From Acanthopleura granulata (lineage: Eukaryota; Mollusca; Polyplacophora; Chitonida; Chitonidae): a DNA stretch of 64,000 nucleotides. The stretch is from contig JABBOT010000002.1 in the NCBI GenBank assembly GCA_016165875.1, forward strand, positions 18,430,120-18,494,119. The letters are read 5' to 3'. The notes beneath the pieces are model-generated. The model saw only the letters and a program-made list of their open reading frames with translations, was not told the DNA's origin and searched no databases. Positions within the stretch are counted from its first letter, which is position 1; each line of letters opens with the position of its first letter. The position numbers and the translations under genes are program-made. Shown piece after piece: positions 12,491 to 24,305 of the stretch.

Positions 12491-13094
12491 AAGATTATTA
12501 TATTTTTAAGAATTTCGGTTGTCTTTTCAATGTTCTGTTTTCTCATCGTTACCTGTACAGCTCATTGCTTGCCATGTCCTGACAGTGCTTTGAACATTCT
12601 TACACTTGAGCGGAATTCTATCAATTGTTGTTCTACGAAAATTAATCTTGCATGGCGATATTCCTATATATTTCAAAGATGTTCAGGAACTGAATTTTAT
12701 AGACCAGACTAAATGTTTGGGTACCAGTCTGGTGTGTGGAAAAAGGAAGTAATAGAACATCTGAAGACGTGGCTTAGAAAGCCCTGAGATAGGTCTTCAT
12801 AGGGCACATCTGCTTCGTGTAATTTCACCAGCGATTAGAGATCAATCACTTTGGTGTCTCTTTGAAGAATTTGAGGATGTAATTTGAAAAAAAATGAAAA
12901 TTGAAGAATGTACATGCACACGTGTACAGTAACACTGTGGTGGCATTTTGGTTACAACTTTTGTTTTGGTTACTATTGAAAAAACAATATGATTACTCAA
13001 AAATGTGTGCAGTGTGGCATTGGAACACATGTTACACCTCAGAAGTAGAAAATGCTGATTACATGTAACTAAACAACAACTTTGTAAAAGAAGA
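12491..13094. other. Non-coding stretch between LTR-like element and possible exon
   Basis: No feature recognised. The sequence right after the LTR-like end at 12490 lacks a recognisable tRNA-complementary primer-binding site. Confidence 0.5.
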
Positions 13095-13103
13095 ATGTTT
13101 CAG

Positions 13104-13445
13104 TGTTACGACGGTGGTGAGTTCGATGAGTTGAGAAAATCACCAGCTTTTGATGACACAGTGATAATCTTTCCAGGAAGTGAACTTAAAGCGTTTGACA
13201 CACTGGTAAGTGATGTCCATAGAATTCTGAGTCGAGACCACTTACACAGCATGACGAATGTTGATATCCGCTTGTTAGTACCTAGGCACCCGGGGGGACA
13301 TGATAGAATACCTTCAGAAAATTGGTTTCTCAAACAGTATAGGCTTCTCTCCAGTAAAAAAGCTATCATGTTTACTCTTACTTTATGCCGTTTACCCTTG
13401 AGTTTATGCCGTGAAAACGCCATTAATTGCTATAAATATCGCTAA
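13104..13445 (+). CDS. Possible exon or eroded gene fragment, product unknown
   Basis: The frame from 13095 to 13445 (116 codons if read from its ATG) has protein-like composition, with a mixed hydrophobic and charged pattern including 'VIIFPGSELKAFDTLVSDVH' and 'IRLLVPRHPGG'. A possible splice acceptor (TTTCAG) ends at 13103. A strong donor-like CTG|GTAAGT lies at 13205/13206, which would give a 102-base phase-0 exon, yet the frame stays open and protein-like beyond it. A second protein-like frame follows on the same strand at 13643-13950. I do not recognise the family. It could be one gene or a pseudogene in pieces, or a transposon-derived frame. The minus-strand frame 13106-13423 is its shadow. 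Confidence 0.3.
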   Translation, partial: CYDGGEFDELRKSPAFDDTVIIFPGSELKAFDTLVSDVHRILSRDHLHSMTNVDIRLLVPRHPGGHDRIPSENWFLKQYRLLSSKKAIMFTLTLCRLPLSLCRENAINCYKYR

Positions 13446-13642
13446 AATTCTGCCGATGTGGGTCTAAAGTCAAGCTCATTCGTCCATAGCGAGCAAGGGT
13501 GACAACATTAGTGGTATCCATGAAGGTAGAGTGTTTTTCAGCTGACCAGAAAACCAAAGAGTGGTAGTGGTAGTGTGGGCTTGGTTTCAAGTCTCATATA
13601 TCAGCAGAATACTTAAGTACTCTTACTCTGAAAATATTTCAG

Positions 13643-13950
13643 TTTTCGATCAGCAAATCTTCCTCCTACTGAACATGGCATCTGATGTATTGTACGTCAT
13701 ACTTTTTGGCCATCTGGATTTGTACAAATTACATTGTTGCTCAAGTTCTTTTTCCCGACATGATTTCATTCTACAATTCAAAGACGTACTCAAGCCATTT
13801 GGAGAGACATATTCCAACAAGGACATTTTATGGAACGCAGGGTCTTTTACTGATAATATGACCACAGCTGGACTAATGAACGATTTCTGGAACCAAAACT
13901 TAATTCATCTTTTCCAAAATACATGTGCATGTGGGCATGGGAAAAAATAG
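13643..13950 (+). CDS. Possible exon or eroded gene fragment, product unknown
   Basis: A 102-codon stretch preceded by an acceptor-like AATATTTCAG ending at 13642 and closed by TAG at 13948-13950. Its composition looks like globular protein, for example 'YVILFGHLDLYKLHCC', 'HDFILQFKDVLKPFGETYSN' and 'AGLMNDFWNQNLIHLFQN'. It is collinear with the 13104-13445 frame about 200 bp upstream. The connecting sequence contains stops and a further acceptor-like 'gtgtttttcag' ending near 13540. I cannot assign a domain, and the exon phase does not match the donor at 13206 simply. It may be the last exon of an unknown gene or a pseudogene. Confidence 0.3.
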
Positions 13951-14387
13951 CATGGAAGGGTAGAGAGCAAACTGTTCTGTTTACCGTCTGAGAAGTTCTC
14001 TGCGGACAGAAATAGTTTGAAACTTTTGAGAATTTTCCAGAACCTTCTCTCCTAGCGGAAAGAGCTTCTTACCTCAAGCTCAAACTTATTTGCCTCACTA
14101 GATTTAGTTAAGCCAAAAACTCTAAAGGAGTTGTGTAAAATTCTCTCTGAGCATTGATTATTTGGAAAGCTCTCAGAATGAATCAAGATTGTGTTTCCGT
14201 GTAACAATATCCGGAACACAGTGTAGCCATTTATGAAATGGACATTTGATATCATATATCTTTAAAAGCAACTCAAAGCAAGAATATTGATGTAACATTA
14301 ACTATTCTCTTCTAGATATTGGGGTGTATCGAAAAACAATCGAATAAAAAGGCATATGAAATCGTTTTTGTTTTATCTCTTCAAAGG
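13951..14387. other. Non-coding stretch
   Basis: Nothing recognised. This would be the 3' flank of the possible exon at 13643-13950. No clear AATAAA in a convincing context before 14300. Confidence 0.4.
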
Positions 14388-14565
14388 AGGCCTCCGTGGC
14401 TCATTTGGTTAGCGGTCTAGCGCAACGCAGTGACCAAGAAGCCTTCCACCAATGCTGTCGCTGTGAGTTCAAGTCCATCTCATGCTGCCTTTCTCTCCGG
14501 CCGTGGGAAGGTCTGCCAGCAACCTGGCATGGGGTTTCCCCCGGGAAATAAATAAATAAATAAAA
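14388..14565 (+). mobile_element. MetaSINE-like SINE, 3' body deleted
   Basis: The tRNA-like head is intact ('cctccgtggctcatttggtt', 'gagttcaagtcc'). It is followed by 'ctctccggccgtgggaaggt', 'ctgccagcaacctg' and a short 'gggtttcccccggg', and then directly by (AAAT)n. The rest of the central domain and the 'gcgtaaaacaccaatc' part are missing, so this is either a deletion or a shorter subfamily. No target-site duplication was identified. Confidence 0.88.
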
Positions 14566-14659
14566 TTCTTTTTAAGACCTTGCATGGTGATGTTAGGAGA
14601 ACATCAGGATGAATCTGAATCTTATGGTGTTATGCCCTGACTACCAAGAAATGGTGCTC

Positions 14660-15195
14660 TTCAAACAGACCTTAGATGTGAAGTCTAAATCTGCACCGAG
14701 TGAAACACTAGAACATTGCTTTCAATACACACTACACCTACGTGTGCAACAATAGAATCTCTTCTAAACTATGTGCTATACAACAGTAGAATCCGTGCCA
14801 GAAAAATGTGCTATACATTTAGAATCTGTGCCTAAATCACAACATTAGGGTGTGTGCAAGAATATAACTACATCTAAACCACTGCAATATATGCTGAAGT
14901 CTGTGTTAATTTCACACCGCTAAGATCTGCACCAAACCTAAAAGGTTAGAATCTATGACACACCTATTTGTGATACACATAGGTCGCTCCAATCTGTTCT
15001 ATACTATGTAACACACCAACAACAAGGGGATAAGTGTTGCACAGCATTTGGGTTTTGTCTGTACATGAGGTACAAGAATTTTGCTAGACCTAAGTTACTA
15101 AGTTCTACACTACATTTTTAGAAATAAAATCTGTATTCAATTAGCAGAACTGGAATTATACACAGAACTGAAACCTGCATTTAATAGACATATAG
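14660..15195 (+). repeat. Degenerate minisatellite-like array, block 1
   Basis: Phrases such as 'agaatctgtgc', 'ctacacctacgtgtgcaac', 'gtgctataca' and 'aaatctgcacc' recur every 40-50 bases with strong divergence. The same vocabulary reappears in block 2 at 15995-16275, so the two blocks probably once belonged to one array interrupted by about 800 bp of other DNA. Confidence 0.55.
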
Positions 15196-15994
15196 TAATT
15201 TATGGCCTACGAAAAAAATTCTGTATTTGTTAAAAGCAAAGCAACAAAAACTATAAACAAAGCTATTACAGAAAACGGGTCCCTGCAGACTTAACCAGGC
15301 ATAGGCATATCTCTATGACGTGATTGGTAGCTTTATTAGCCACCTTTTAACCTTTAATTATTAAGAGGCTGGGGGATACGTCATTTTAGAAAAACGGGAA
15401 GTACGATTTCGCCTCATCCATACCCTGCGCTCTTCAGTATTACAATACTCTCTCTGTGCGAAGTGAAGTTCCGTTTAATTATTATAGTCGGAGGCCCCAC
15501 ATGGCGACCTTTTGGTCGAGACCTTGGGGGAATAACCCCAGACCTATTCCACCACCAATTTCTTGTTGAGAAATGATTGTCAGAATTGTCACGCATTGAA
15601 AATGAAAACAGCTGACTTAACACTACTTCTATGTTTGAGCTTCGAAAGGATGATGTCATATCATCAAAACATTGCTTAGCCAATTAAACTGACTTAAGAC
15701 AAGAAAACTGACTAAGCCACATCAAAAGTGTATTAAGTCGATTTCACGAACTAAGCCGGTCACATTTTGGCGAAGTTGATTTGAACAGTTGGATAAAACT
15801 GACTCAGCTAAGCCAGTCTACTGACTTAAGTCTAGTTTGTCCAGATTGGTTAAAATTGAAAGTATGGCAGCTCGTTCGCTATTCTCTACTTTGGAGCTTT
15901 GGCTTACTTTGAACTGTGATGTCTCGGTTATCGTACATCACAAAAATACCAAGTGAGGTTTTTTAAACTATGAATGCGATTCTCCATCCATACA
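15196..15994. other. Unexplained insert between two minisatellite blocks
   Basis: A locally GC-richer part (15480-15560) gives a minus-strand frame of 89 codons with no recognised domain. At 15680-15840 the word 'actgacttaag' or variants ('gactaagcc', 'ctaagccagtc') recurs about every 35-45 bases, a separate short degenerate array. Confidence 0.4.
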
Positions 15995-16275
15995 TATACA
16001 CCTTTGGTGTAGTGTTGTCTTTTCTTTTAAAGGTGTAGCACTAGAATTTCCACCGCATATACAATACTAGAGCCTGTCCTGTGACTACTGCAACAGAATC
16101 TTTGCTACATTATGCCTACATCCGTGTTATGCTTTTATATGCACCTATCTAGAATCTGGACATCGTCTACTGCACTGGAATATGTTCACTATACACCTAC
16201 AGAGCTGTGCACCCACAGAACTGTACACCGCATGCATATGTGTTATTTGTACGAAATAAAAGTCTGTGCTATAAC
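15995..16275 (+). repeat. Degenerate minisatellite-like array, block 2
   Basis: Shares recurrent phrases with block 1: 'agaatctttgc', 'agaatctggac', 'cactatacacctac', 'agagctgtgcac', 'agtctgtgctata'. Unit length is irregular. It ends before 16280 with 'ctataacaag'. Confidence 0.5.
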
Positions 16276-19200
16276 AAGAAGGGAGTAAGCCATGTTACGG
16301 TAATGCTTTCCACAAAAAATATTGTTTGTTAAAAACGATCTGCATGTTTCTGTATACTATTGTGCTTCACATAAACCAACCTGAAATAACTGTGTGAAAG
16401 CAAACGTTCTTTGTCTTAACAGCTGAAGTAAAAAGCATACGTATTACTTTACGTGAACCATGAATGTGACGGTCAGGGATGAGGGAGTGTAACTTAAATA
16501 CCATGGCGTGCAGGTTTTCTCTCCTGAGTGGGCGCGTCAAGAAGATGGCAGATACACGGAAACGACATCAATGTTCCTTTGTCACTGAGACCTATACATT
16601 GCCATACACCGATAGTGGTCTTTGCGTAACAGGCTAGCTTGTGAATGCTTCGTGACAGCAAAATGCTACGCTGACATAGTTGCCCGTGGTGTTGTTTTCC
16701 CTTACTGCATCCCGATCGGTCCCACAGGTTGACACTGATCTTCTGACTGTTGCTGCGTAACCCGGCATTTCGCCGGTCTGATTTCACATTTTTTTTCTTC
16801 ACAGTCGTTTTTTCCTTGCCATGTTCTAGTGCGCTAATCCCTCGATCTCGGAAGCCCTCTGGTTCATACTGATGGGACCTAAACCAATAATACTTGATAC
16901 TCAATTATTAAGCTTTGCATTCAAAGGTTTAAATACATGAGCCCGGCATGACTTTAAAATTAGGACAGATCTACTTTTATCACCCCGAGCTAATCTTTTC
17001 ACTATTTAATTAAGGCTTTCCTATGGATCTGTTCAAGGAAAAGTCTATATTTGGAGAACTAGAGAGAGAATCTCCTTAAAAATATATCCGATTGTAGCTT
17101 AGTGTTTCTTTATTTACCGATTCTTGGAACAGTAATCATTTATCATCGATGAATAAATTTCAGTCATTTAAAATAAACAAACACTATTCTGTTGGAAGGA
17201 ATTACACGACACGAGTTAATAACACATACATCACGGCCTGAAATGGAGACAGAGAGGTAAAATTAGGCTATCAGCTACCTAGGGCATAGACCACATTAAC
17301 TTGGAGAAAATCTCTTCGTAATAGAATGAGTGTTAGAATCGACAATCCTCTCGGAGAAAATGAGATTGTTGAACTGCACACGATTGTCTGTGAAGAATCT
17401 CAGAGCTAATTGCTCTCGAGCCTCTGGCGACAGACAAGGTGAAATTTAGCGCTTCGGGAATAGTCCTTTGCAAACTGATAGTTAGCAACAAGTTTTGTTA
17501 ACTCGGTCTAGGGTAAGTGGCTTATAGCATTAGAGTCATTGTGAGACTCCTAAATCTCAAAACTGCGTTTGATACTATGAATTGTCGCACGCAGTGTTCT
17601 AACTGTTGACAGGGAATTATCTTTCTGGTCATATAACTCAAATGGAAATCCTAATCCTTATGTTCCTCACCAAGGTTTGAATTGTATAATTATCTGTGAA
17701 CATGACTATATAACCTTGTTTATGCTTTAGGAGCTTTTAGATTATATTGCGATCTGAAATTTTTCTGTGACCGATCTCAACGACCTTTCGCAGGTTACTG
17801 ACATACATTCACACGTTTACAGCTCTGCACTCCATATAGATGGAAAGTATCTGTGTATGTGCGAACGATAGACAACGCAAGGCGGCTGGACAAAGCTACA
17901 TTGAGCGTGAAGAAAACCGTTCCATTAACGAAAGCGATCTTTGTGTTATTATACATCTAGAGACATGCAGTGTTTTCAGTCCCCGACATCAATCGAATGA
18001 GCAAATGATATCACATTAAAAAATAACTTTGGCAAAGCATTTCAGCACAAAAAGTAATAAAAATAAAGAGGATGCCTTTTTCCTTCATTATTATTTTCCC
18101 TTTTTTTCCTTTTTTATTTTATTATTATTTTCCTTCATATAACTTTCCTGCTTTGGTTAAACTGCCAGTCAACTTATCTTATTATTGGCCGGCATGTCAG
18201 CTTCCAGAAAGGTTGCCTAAAAATTTAATTTTGACTGCTGTGAATTACAAACTAATTTTTCTCGAGTTCCTCTGAAAGTAAAATATACGACAGAAAACTG
18301 GTAAAGATCCGTGTAAACGAAAATCATACATACATAATTTTTCATTAACTTGACAGATAATGTCTTACAAATTATGCCCGCCTCTTATTTTGTTAAAGGC
18401 TGTCATGATTTAACGCGAATTTTCGGGAAAGATGAACCTAATCAGCTGTAAGGAACGACGGTGTAGCCTGGTGAAATATCGATTTGGTCATCTGGCCATT
18501 GTTTGTCATGAAATTTCCATGTGGAAGGAAATCATTTCGCAGTAAATCTTAGAGCCACATCTATTAATCATCGCTGTCCTTTAGCGCCAACCTCAGGTCT
18601 TCCCGTCAGGGCCCATAAGGCGGACACGCCAAAACCCTAACTGTCAAAAGTAAGTCGTCATGATCTATGAACCAAGAATTCACGCGGGAAATCCAAACCG
18701 GGTCTGAACTAAGCCCTTTCGCCCGTTCAGTCCCGGGATGTAGGTACGTGAATCCACCTTACAGTCCACTGAGATCATGCGTTTCACCAATGATAATAGG
18801 ATATAGCCAGGGACTCATTCTAGGTATGGATAAGACTGGCACTGCTTCAAAAGTTTTTATGAGACATGGGCACAAATTACTGATAATTCGCTTCAATACT
18901 CAGGTAGTCCCTGAAGCTGTATGATACTTTGTATGGAAATGTGTGGCACAAGGAAACAGCCATGAGTTTCAAGGCAATTATGGGTGGGAAATATTAGAAC
19001 ATCTATGCGGATATAGAATCACTGATGGCGGTGTCACATTAAACTGTCCGATCTGAGTGTCATTTATAGTCAAATCATTTTGAGTTCATATTTGAACGAT
19101 TTGACCAAATACATTTTATAAATAAAAAAAAATAAGGCAGTTCCACTTGGTACATGTACTATTACCAAGGTATTTGGTGTCCTTAAAAACGTAAAAAATT

Positions 19201-22200
19201 TAGAAATAACTTTGAAACAAAATAATGAGTTTTTCCCAAATTGGAGGTTTAGTTGTGTTCTTGATTTGTGTCATTGGGCCAGATGTACTACTATGGTCTA
19301 CCAAGCTTATTATTTCATCCCCTAAGTGTGACATCCTTTAGAAACCATCATCCGCGTGACGTCTTTTGAAGTTATGATTTATACGAAATCTAGTGTTCTC
19401 TCCACGCCATGCCAAGTGAACTTGTTGCCAATCATTGAGAGAATTATTTTGTTTCAGTGAGGTGGCTGAAAAAGCAAATCACACTAGGTTGAAGCGGACC
19501 AAACTTTGATTCAAAATTTTTGTCTTGAAGTAACTTTAGTACTTCATAACCGTACCATGTTAACGATACGCCAACAGGCGAATAGTGTTTCCCACTCCTT
19601 TCATAGAAGTTTTTGTCAGCATACGTCTTTTCATATATAATATTATCTGTTAAATACAGGAATTAATTGAGAGTAATACAGTCGTAGTTGCTGTGATTGG
19701 AGATCTTTAGCCCACCGTTTTACAAACCTCTGAGTTTCTGATTGAATTCCTGAAGTGGTTGATTCGTCCCAGGTGGAGGCTTGCTGACGTTTTGATTTCT
19801 CTCGAGCTCTGTTAATGTTGTTTATACATGGGATATATAGACATTCTGGGTCATATAAGAGAATTAAGGAGTGGCCCTCGGTCATAGGAACCTAGACATA
19901 ACACCCATATAATTAAGTCAGTTCGGATTAGAAGCGATATGTCAAGAGTAAAACCATCAGGTGATGGGAGAAGGGGACAGTGTGTGAACGAAAGTATATT
20001 TAACTAGACACTTGAATTTTATATGAGGCATATCCCGCTGCTGTAATCCGCTTGGCAGACAAAGGCCCCCTTGTTGGGCGATGATAACAATGTCTGGCGA
20101 CTCTTCTGCTTGACCTCTAATCCTGCCCCTAAGTCTCTGTCCAGTGTTAAAACCCTCGCCAGCCTTTAACGATCCCAGCGCACCCAGCATTACGTCAGGG
20201 AATTCGATACTCTGCACGATGAATTGGAGAGCTTCTCCATACAAGGTGTTATCAACTGCGGTTGGAGATTTTATCACGTGGTCGAGAATCTTAATTTCCC
20301 AGGAGTGCTGACATTGTTTGTAGCCACTAAGTAGGTACGGGTGTTATTTGAAGACGATAAGACAAGCGAGTGTCCAGGATACCTCGGGGCGCTCCGTTGC
20401 CTGTCCTTCATCACGGGCGAGAACAACAGTCATAGATGTAAATTGCTCACATCAGTTCTCTTCTCTGCACCATCCGATTGAATTATAAATTCGTGCCAAT
20501 ATATCCACGCTCTCAACAGTAATCGAACAAGTATCGATCTGGTCAGTTTCATATTGTTCCACAACCCTAGAAAGGCGTGAGTTATACCCTCCTCTGTCTC
20601 TTGGTGAGTATTGATGTGTCCAGGAGAAAATTTCAGGGTAATACTTCATAAGATAAACAATACACACACTCAAGGCGCAAAGAAACGGGCTTCCTTGTGG
20701 TTAATTGTATACTGTATGTATGTACAGATCAGCACTTACGCTATGCACAACATTTGTGTTAACTCGCGGCCGTGCCCATGAACCTTTCCATTAGTTAAAA
20801 AAAACATGCCTAAGTGAAAAACGAATGTGTAGAACGAATTCTTCTCGTGCTAAACTAAGACGCTTTAATTCCAGCTGAAGGACCTTATCAGACTTAATGG
20901 AATTAAATTACTAAGTTACTAATTGTAAGTTACTAATTATTTGACAGGGGAAAAATTCTCGTGCGCCTAAATTTTGGAGGTCATGGTGGTTAGGCGTTTG
21001 GCCGTTGTCCATGCAAGTGTTTAAAAGGAAAGGTAAAATGGAGCGTCATTCCCGTTCAAGTAGAGTATAGAAAGAATGGGCGAAAATCGCAATGACTTTC
21101 CGTACTACAAGCTCAAACCACAATCTCTGTTGCTCAGGAACACTTATCCTATTTGCGTGGCACATTGTATGAGACAAATCCTTAGTAATTGAATGATGAA
21201 GCTGCCACGGAATAAATAGCTTATCAGCAAAGGGAAATAGACAAAAGTTGTCCATACAAGTGCAGTGACCCATAATATCGACCAAGGACTGACGTGAATA
21301 CATGTAAGTGTTGTTTTAACGCAGGACTGTTTTGCCACACTGCATGTCGTGTAACAGGATTACCTTGAATTTTTGTTATGAAATCTTTGAGGTAGGATTT
21401 AAAGTGTAGATTTAAAGCAATGTGTGTTTCAAATTACACACAATAGCTAGTTGTATCTAGAAATGGTTTAATTTTATATCTTTACATTTTTTTTATTTAA
21501 AAAGAAACGCCACCAAATCGATTTGTTTCTAATGTTGTTTTTCAAGGGATAGGCTTATTAAAATGTTTCTTTTCTTAATCCATAAATCTGCTGGATTCCG
21601 GGAATGTTGTATGAATGCTATCGGACTCAGCCGGAAATAAGGCATGTCGTAGATACTGAATAATTTAGTAAATTATTGTGTTATTTTATGAACTAAAATG
21701 TATATGGCGCCAAAAAATCTGATACATCAAAACATACTATATATCGTCTAGTAACGTTTCATCGTAAATGTAGTATTGGAAACAGTGAGATGAAAAATTT
21801 GGCTTATGTGTTATTAAGCTAAACAAAACAGAACCTGTTGTTTGTCAAAATACAATCTCTACGCTGTAAAGACAATAAACGAACATCGTGGTGTGAGGCA
21901 ACAGGCGCAAAATGTGGATTCGAACAAGCGACTGGGTCGTCAGGAGACTATGGTGGTGTGGACTGTCAGTCTCGATACTGTATACAGTGGGGGATGTTAT
22001 ACAGCGTATAACGAAGTGGCCGAAGGAATGAGAATGTCAGGAATTTCACTTGTCTACTTTGACCAACCATCACAACGAATCGATGGCCTAGGGATAACAT
22101 CCACGCACTATGCTGGAAATGGCTTCGGTAAAAACTTTCACAGCGTATAGTGAGTGGCACGCACCTGCTTTTAGGAACACTCCTCACCGTAATGAAGTCC

Positions 22201-23499
22201 ATAAAGCTGGTATGACCTGGCTACGCTGACTTACTAAGCCTAACGAGTGCCGTAATAGAATTGCACATTAACAAGGTTCTTTGGTGGTCCGAGTAGGTGG
22301 ACACCATTAAGCTGGAAGAGTAATGAAGATTGTAGCGTATATTTTCCTGACTAAATTCGAGTGTACATATATGATATATTTCATTTTGTTGGACATTTCT
22401 CTTGGTCATAAGTCGTCTTCTCTAACCACGTTAAGTGACAGTTACACTTACCCGCAGGCACTTATTTCTCGGGGCTGTGTAAAGACATCTGAACATCCCA
22501 TTTCATAGTCGCTTTATGCGAACTGGTTTGTTTGCTTAGTGCACAAATGAAAGTTTAAAGACATTTCTGAGTGCGTTTATTATGTAGTTCACACGTCTAC
22601 ATGAAAATGCCAATAAAAAGAAATCCACCGGTTTAGACTTTGATATCGTATATATAGATAACACAGAAAGATGCGTTTTCTTAATAGTTGTCCCCTTCCT
22701 CTTTCCCGACTCGGTATTTGGGCGTTACAAAAGCACGGCGACAAATTGAAATTTTAAGTAAACGTGTTTCCATTCAATGTCTACCAAAGACGGAGAACCA
22801 CATCAGTTTATCCTGTTTGTTTTTTTTTTGATTCACTCCTTGTTGGGCTACAACATAACATCCAAAAACTTTGGCTATAACTTATATATTGATTACCATT
22901 TTACACAGGTCAGTCTAAAGTTGATTAGGGGAGATTCGCCCGCTTTAATATGACAACACAAGGCTTACGATATTAAATTTTATTGAGGAAAAGACAGGTG
23001 CTTGTTTCTCATAGCAATTTAGGTGTTGAAAACAGATCCTCGTATAACAGTCTTTAACCGAAATGATAGTTTCGGGTCAATAGTCGCAAGACGAGTAACA
23101 AGAGGGAAGAGAGCACTGACACTTAAAAGAAACATACATGTAATAACATGCAGCTGTTGTGTCCAAAGGCATTTTATCTTCGTGCTGATATCTACCAACC
23201 AGTATCCCATGTGGTACTTTCCGTAGTGTAAATCAGACCGAACAGTACGTTAATGACCTATACTTTACACCCAGTGGTTAAGATTATATCGTTAACGCCC
23301 TGCCAACTGGATACATGCTTTTGGAGTGAGTAGTTCTATTTTGGACCTAGAATGATCATGTCGGAGCCGAGAAGCAGATAGCGGCTCCTAGCATGTATAT
23401 ACAAGAGCTCAAGTAGGTTATTGACCAGTTTATTTCGAAACAAATGTTATTATTTAGTCTCTCGTGGACTTCTGTTTGTAGACTAAGCGGCATTCCTTT
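16276..23499. other. Long non-coding stretch
   Basis: No gene, SINE or other element recognised in this 7-kb stretch. The 136-codon minus-strand frame at 16494-16904 and the minus-strand frames at 19643-19885, 19957-20277 and 20452-20673 are the most protein-like, but none shows a recognisable domain or a consistent splice structure. A pyrimidine-rich T/C tract lies at 18078-18140. Confidence 0.45.
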
Positions 23500-23830
23500 C
23501 ATGCTATTATGTACATATGTTAAATGTGATGACAACACACCAATTAGAGTAATTCTAGACCAGTGATGTTTTTATTGCATTTAACATCACTGCAATTTTA
23601 TTTTCCACCCAATTCTGCATAAGCCATGATGCCAGGGGGGGTATAAGGAGCTATTTCTTAAACACATGCATAGACAGTCAGAATAAAACCGTAACTGAGA
23701 TAAACTGACCAGAGGCCGAATTTCAACGGTAACGTGTTACCACTTGCCGGCAATCACACTGTCGTCGCTGCTTTGGTCTTACTCGCCATGTTGTGGTCTT
23801 ACATATTGTATTCCTGAGTAAACCGGGATT
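23500..23830 (+). repeat. Tandem duplication, copy 1 (~330 bp)
   Basis: Matches 23880-24190 over its whole length. Shared words include 'gatgacaacaca', 'ttaacatcactgcaa', 'aagccatg', 'tgaccagaggccgaatttca' and 'tgtcgtc(g/a)ctgct(t/c)tggtct'. The repeat period is about 380 bp. It has no coding capacity and no terminal inverted repeat that I can see. Copy 1 contains a local hairpin, 'cagtgatg' with 'catcactg', near 23563-23594. Confidence 0.85.
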
Positions 23831-23879
23831 CTGCTGGTCGACAAAGCATAGCCGACGCCTGGTCGCTTTGCTTTGTTTT

Positions 23880-24190
23880 CATGTTATTGTGTACATGTGA
23901 TGACAACACAGCATTTTGAGTACTATAAGACCAGTAGGGTTTTTCTTTTTTGGCATTAAACATCACTGCAACTTATTGTTAGTATTTAATTCCAGTTAAG
24001 CCATGGGGATAGGGAATATAAGTTGTTACCTCTTAAACACTAAGACAAACAGTTAAATTAAAACCTTAACTGAGGTAAACTGACCAGAGGCCGAATTTCA
24101 CCGGTATGGTGTGACTATTTGGCACTTACCATACTGTCGTCACTGCTCTGGTCTCACTATCTTTCCTATAATCGTTTATATTGTATTTTA
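23880..24190 (+). repeat. Tandem duplication, copy 2
   Basis: Second member of the pair starting at 23500, diverged by many substitutions and small indels. The roughly 50-bp sequence between the copies is unrelated to the end of copy 2. Confidence 0.85.
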
Positions 24191-24257
24191 TTTGATTTTA
24201 GCACCCACTTGTCTTGTAAGCCAATAATCTTTGTGTACTTAAAACATTTTGATCCCT

Positions 24258-24305
24258 ACTTATTCATTTGATTGGTGTTTAACCCTGTTAACAATTCGAG
24301 GCTAG
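24258..24305 (-). mobile_element. Possible MetaSINE tail fragment
   Basis: Read on the minus strand: 'ggttaaacaccaatcaaatg' followed by AATAAGTA, close to the 'gtaaaacaccaatcaaataa' tail of the MetaSINE-like copies. The body cannot be followed further. Confidence 0.4.

Noticed and set aside
12142..12491. Overlapping minus-strand frames
   Set aside because: Antisense of LTR-like copy A.
16494..16904. 136-codon minus-strand gene
   Set aside because: No recognised domain, signal or splice context; length alone is compatible with chance in this composition.
19643..20673. Three minus-strand frames as exons of a gene
   Set aside because: Some protein-like segments, but no consistent splice sites and no recognised family.
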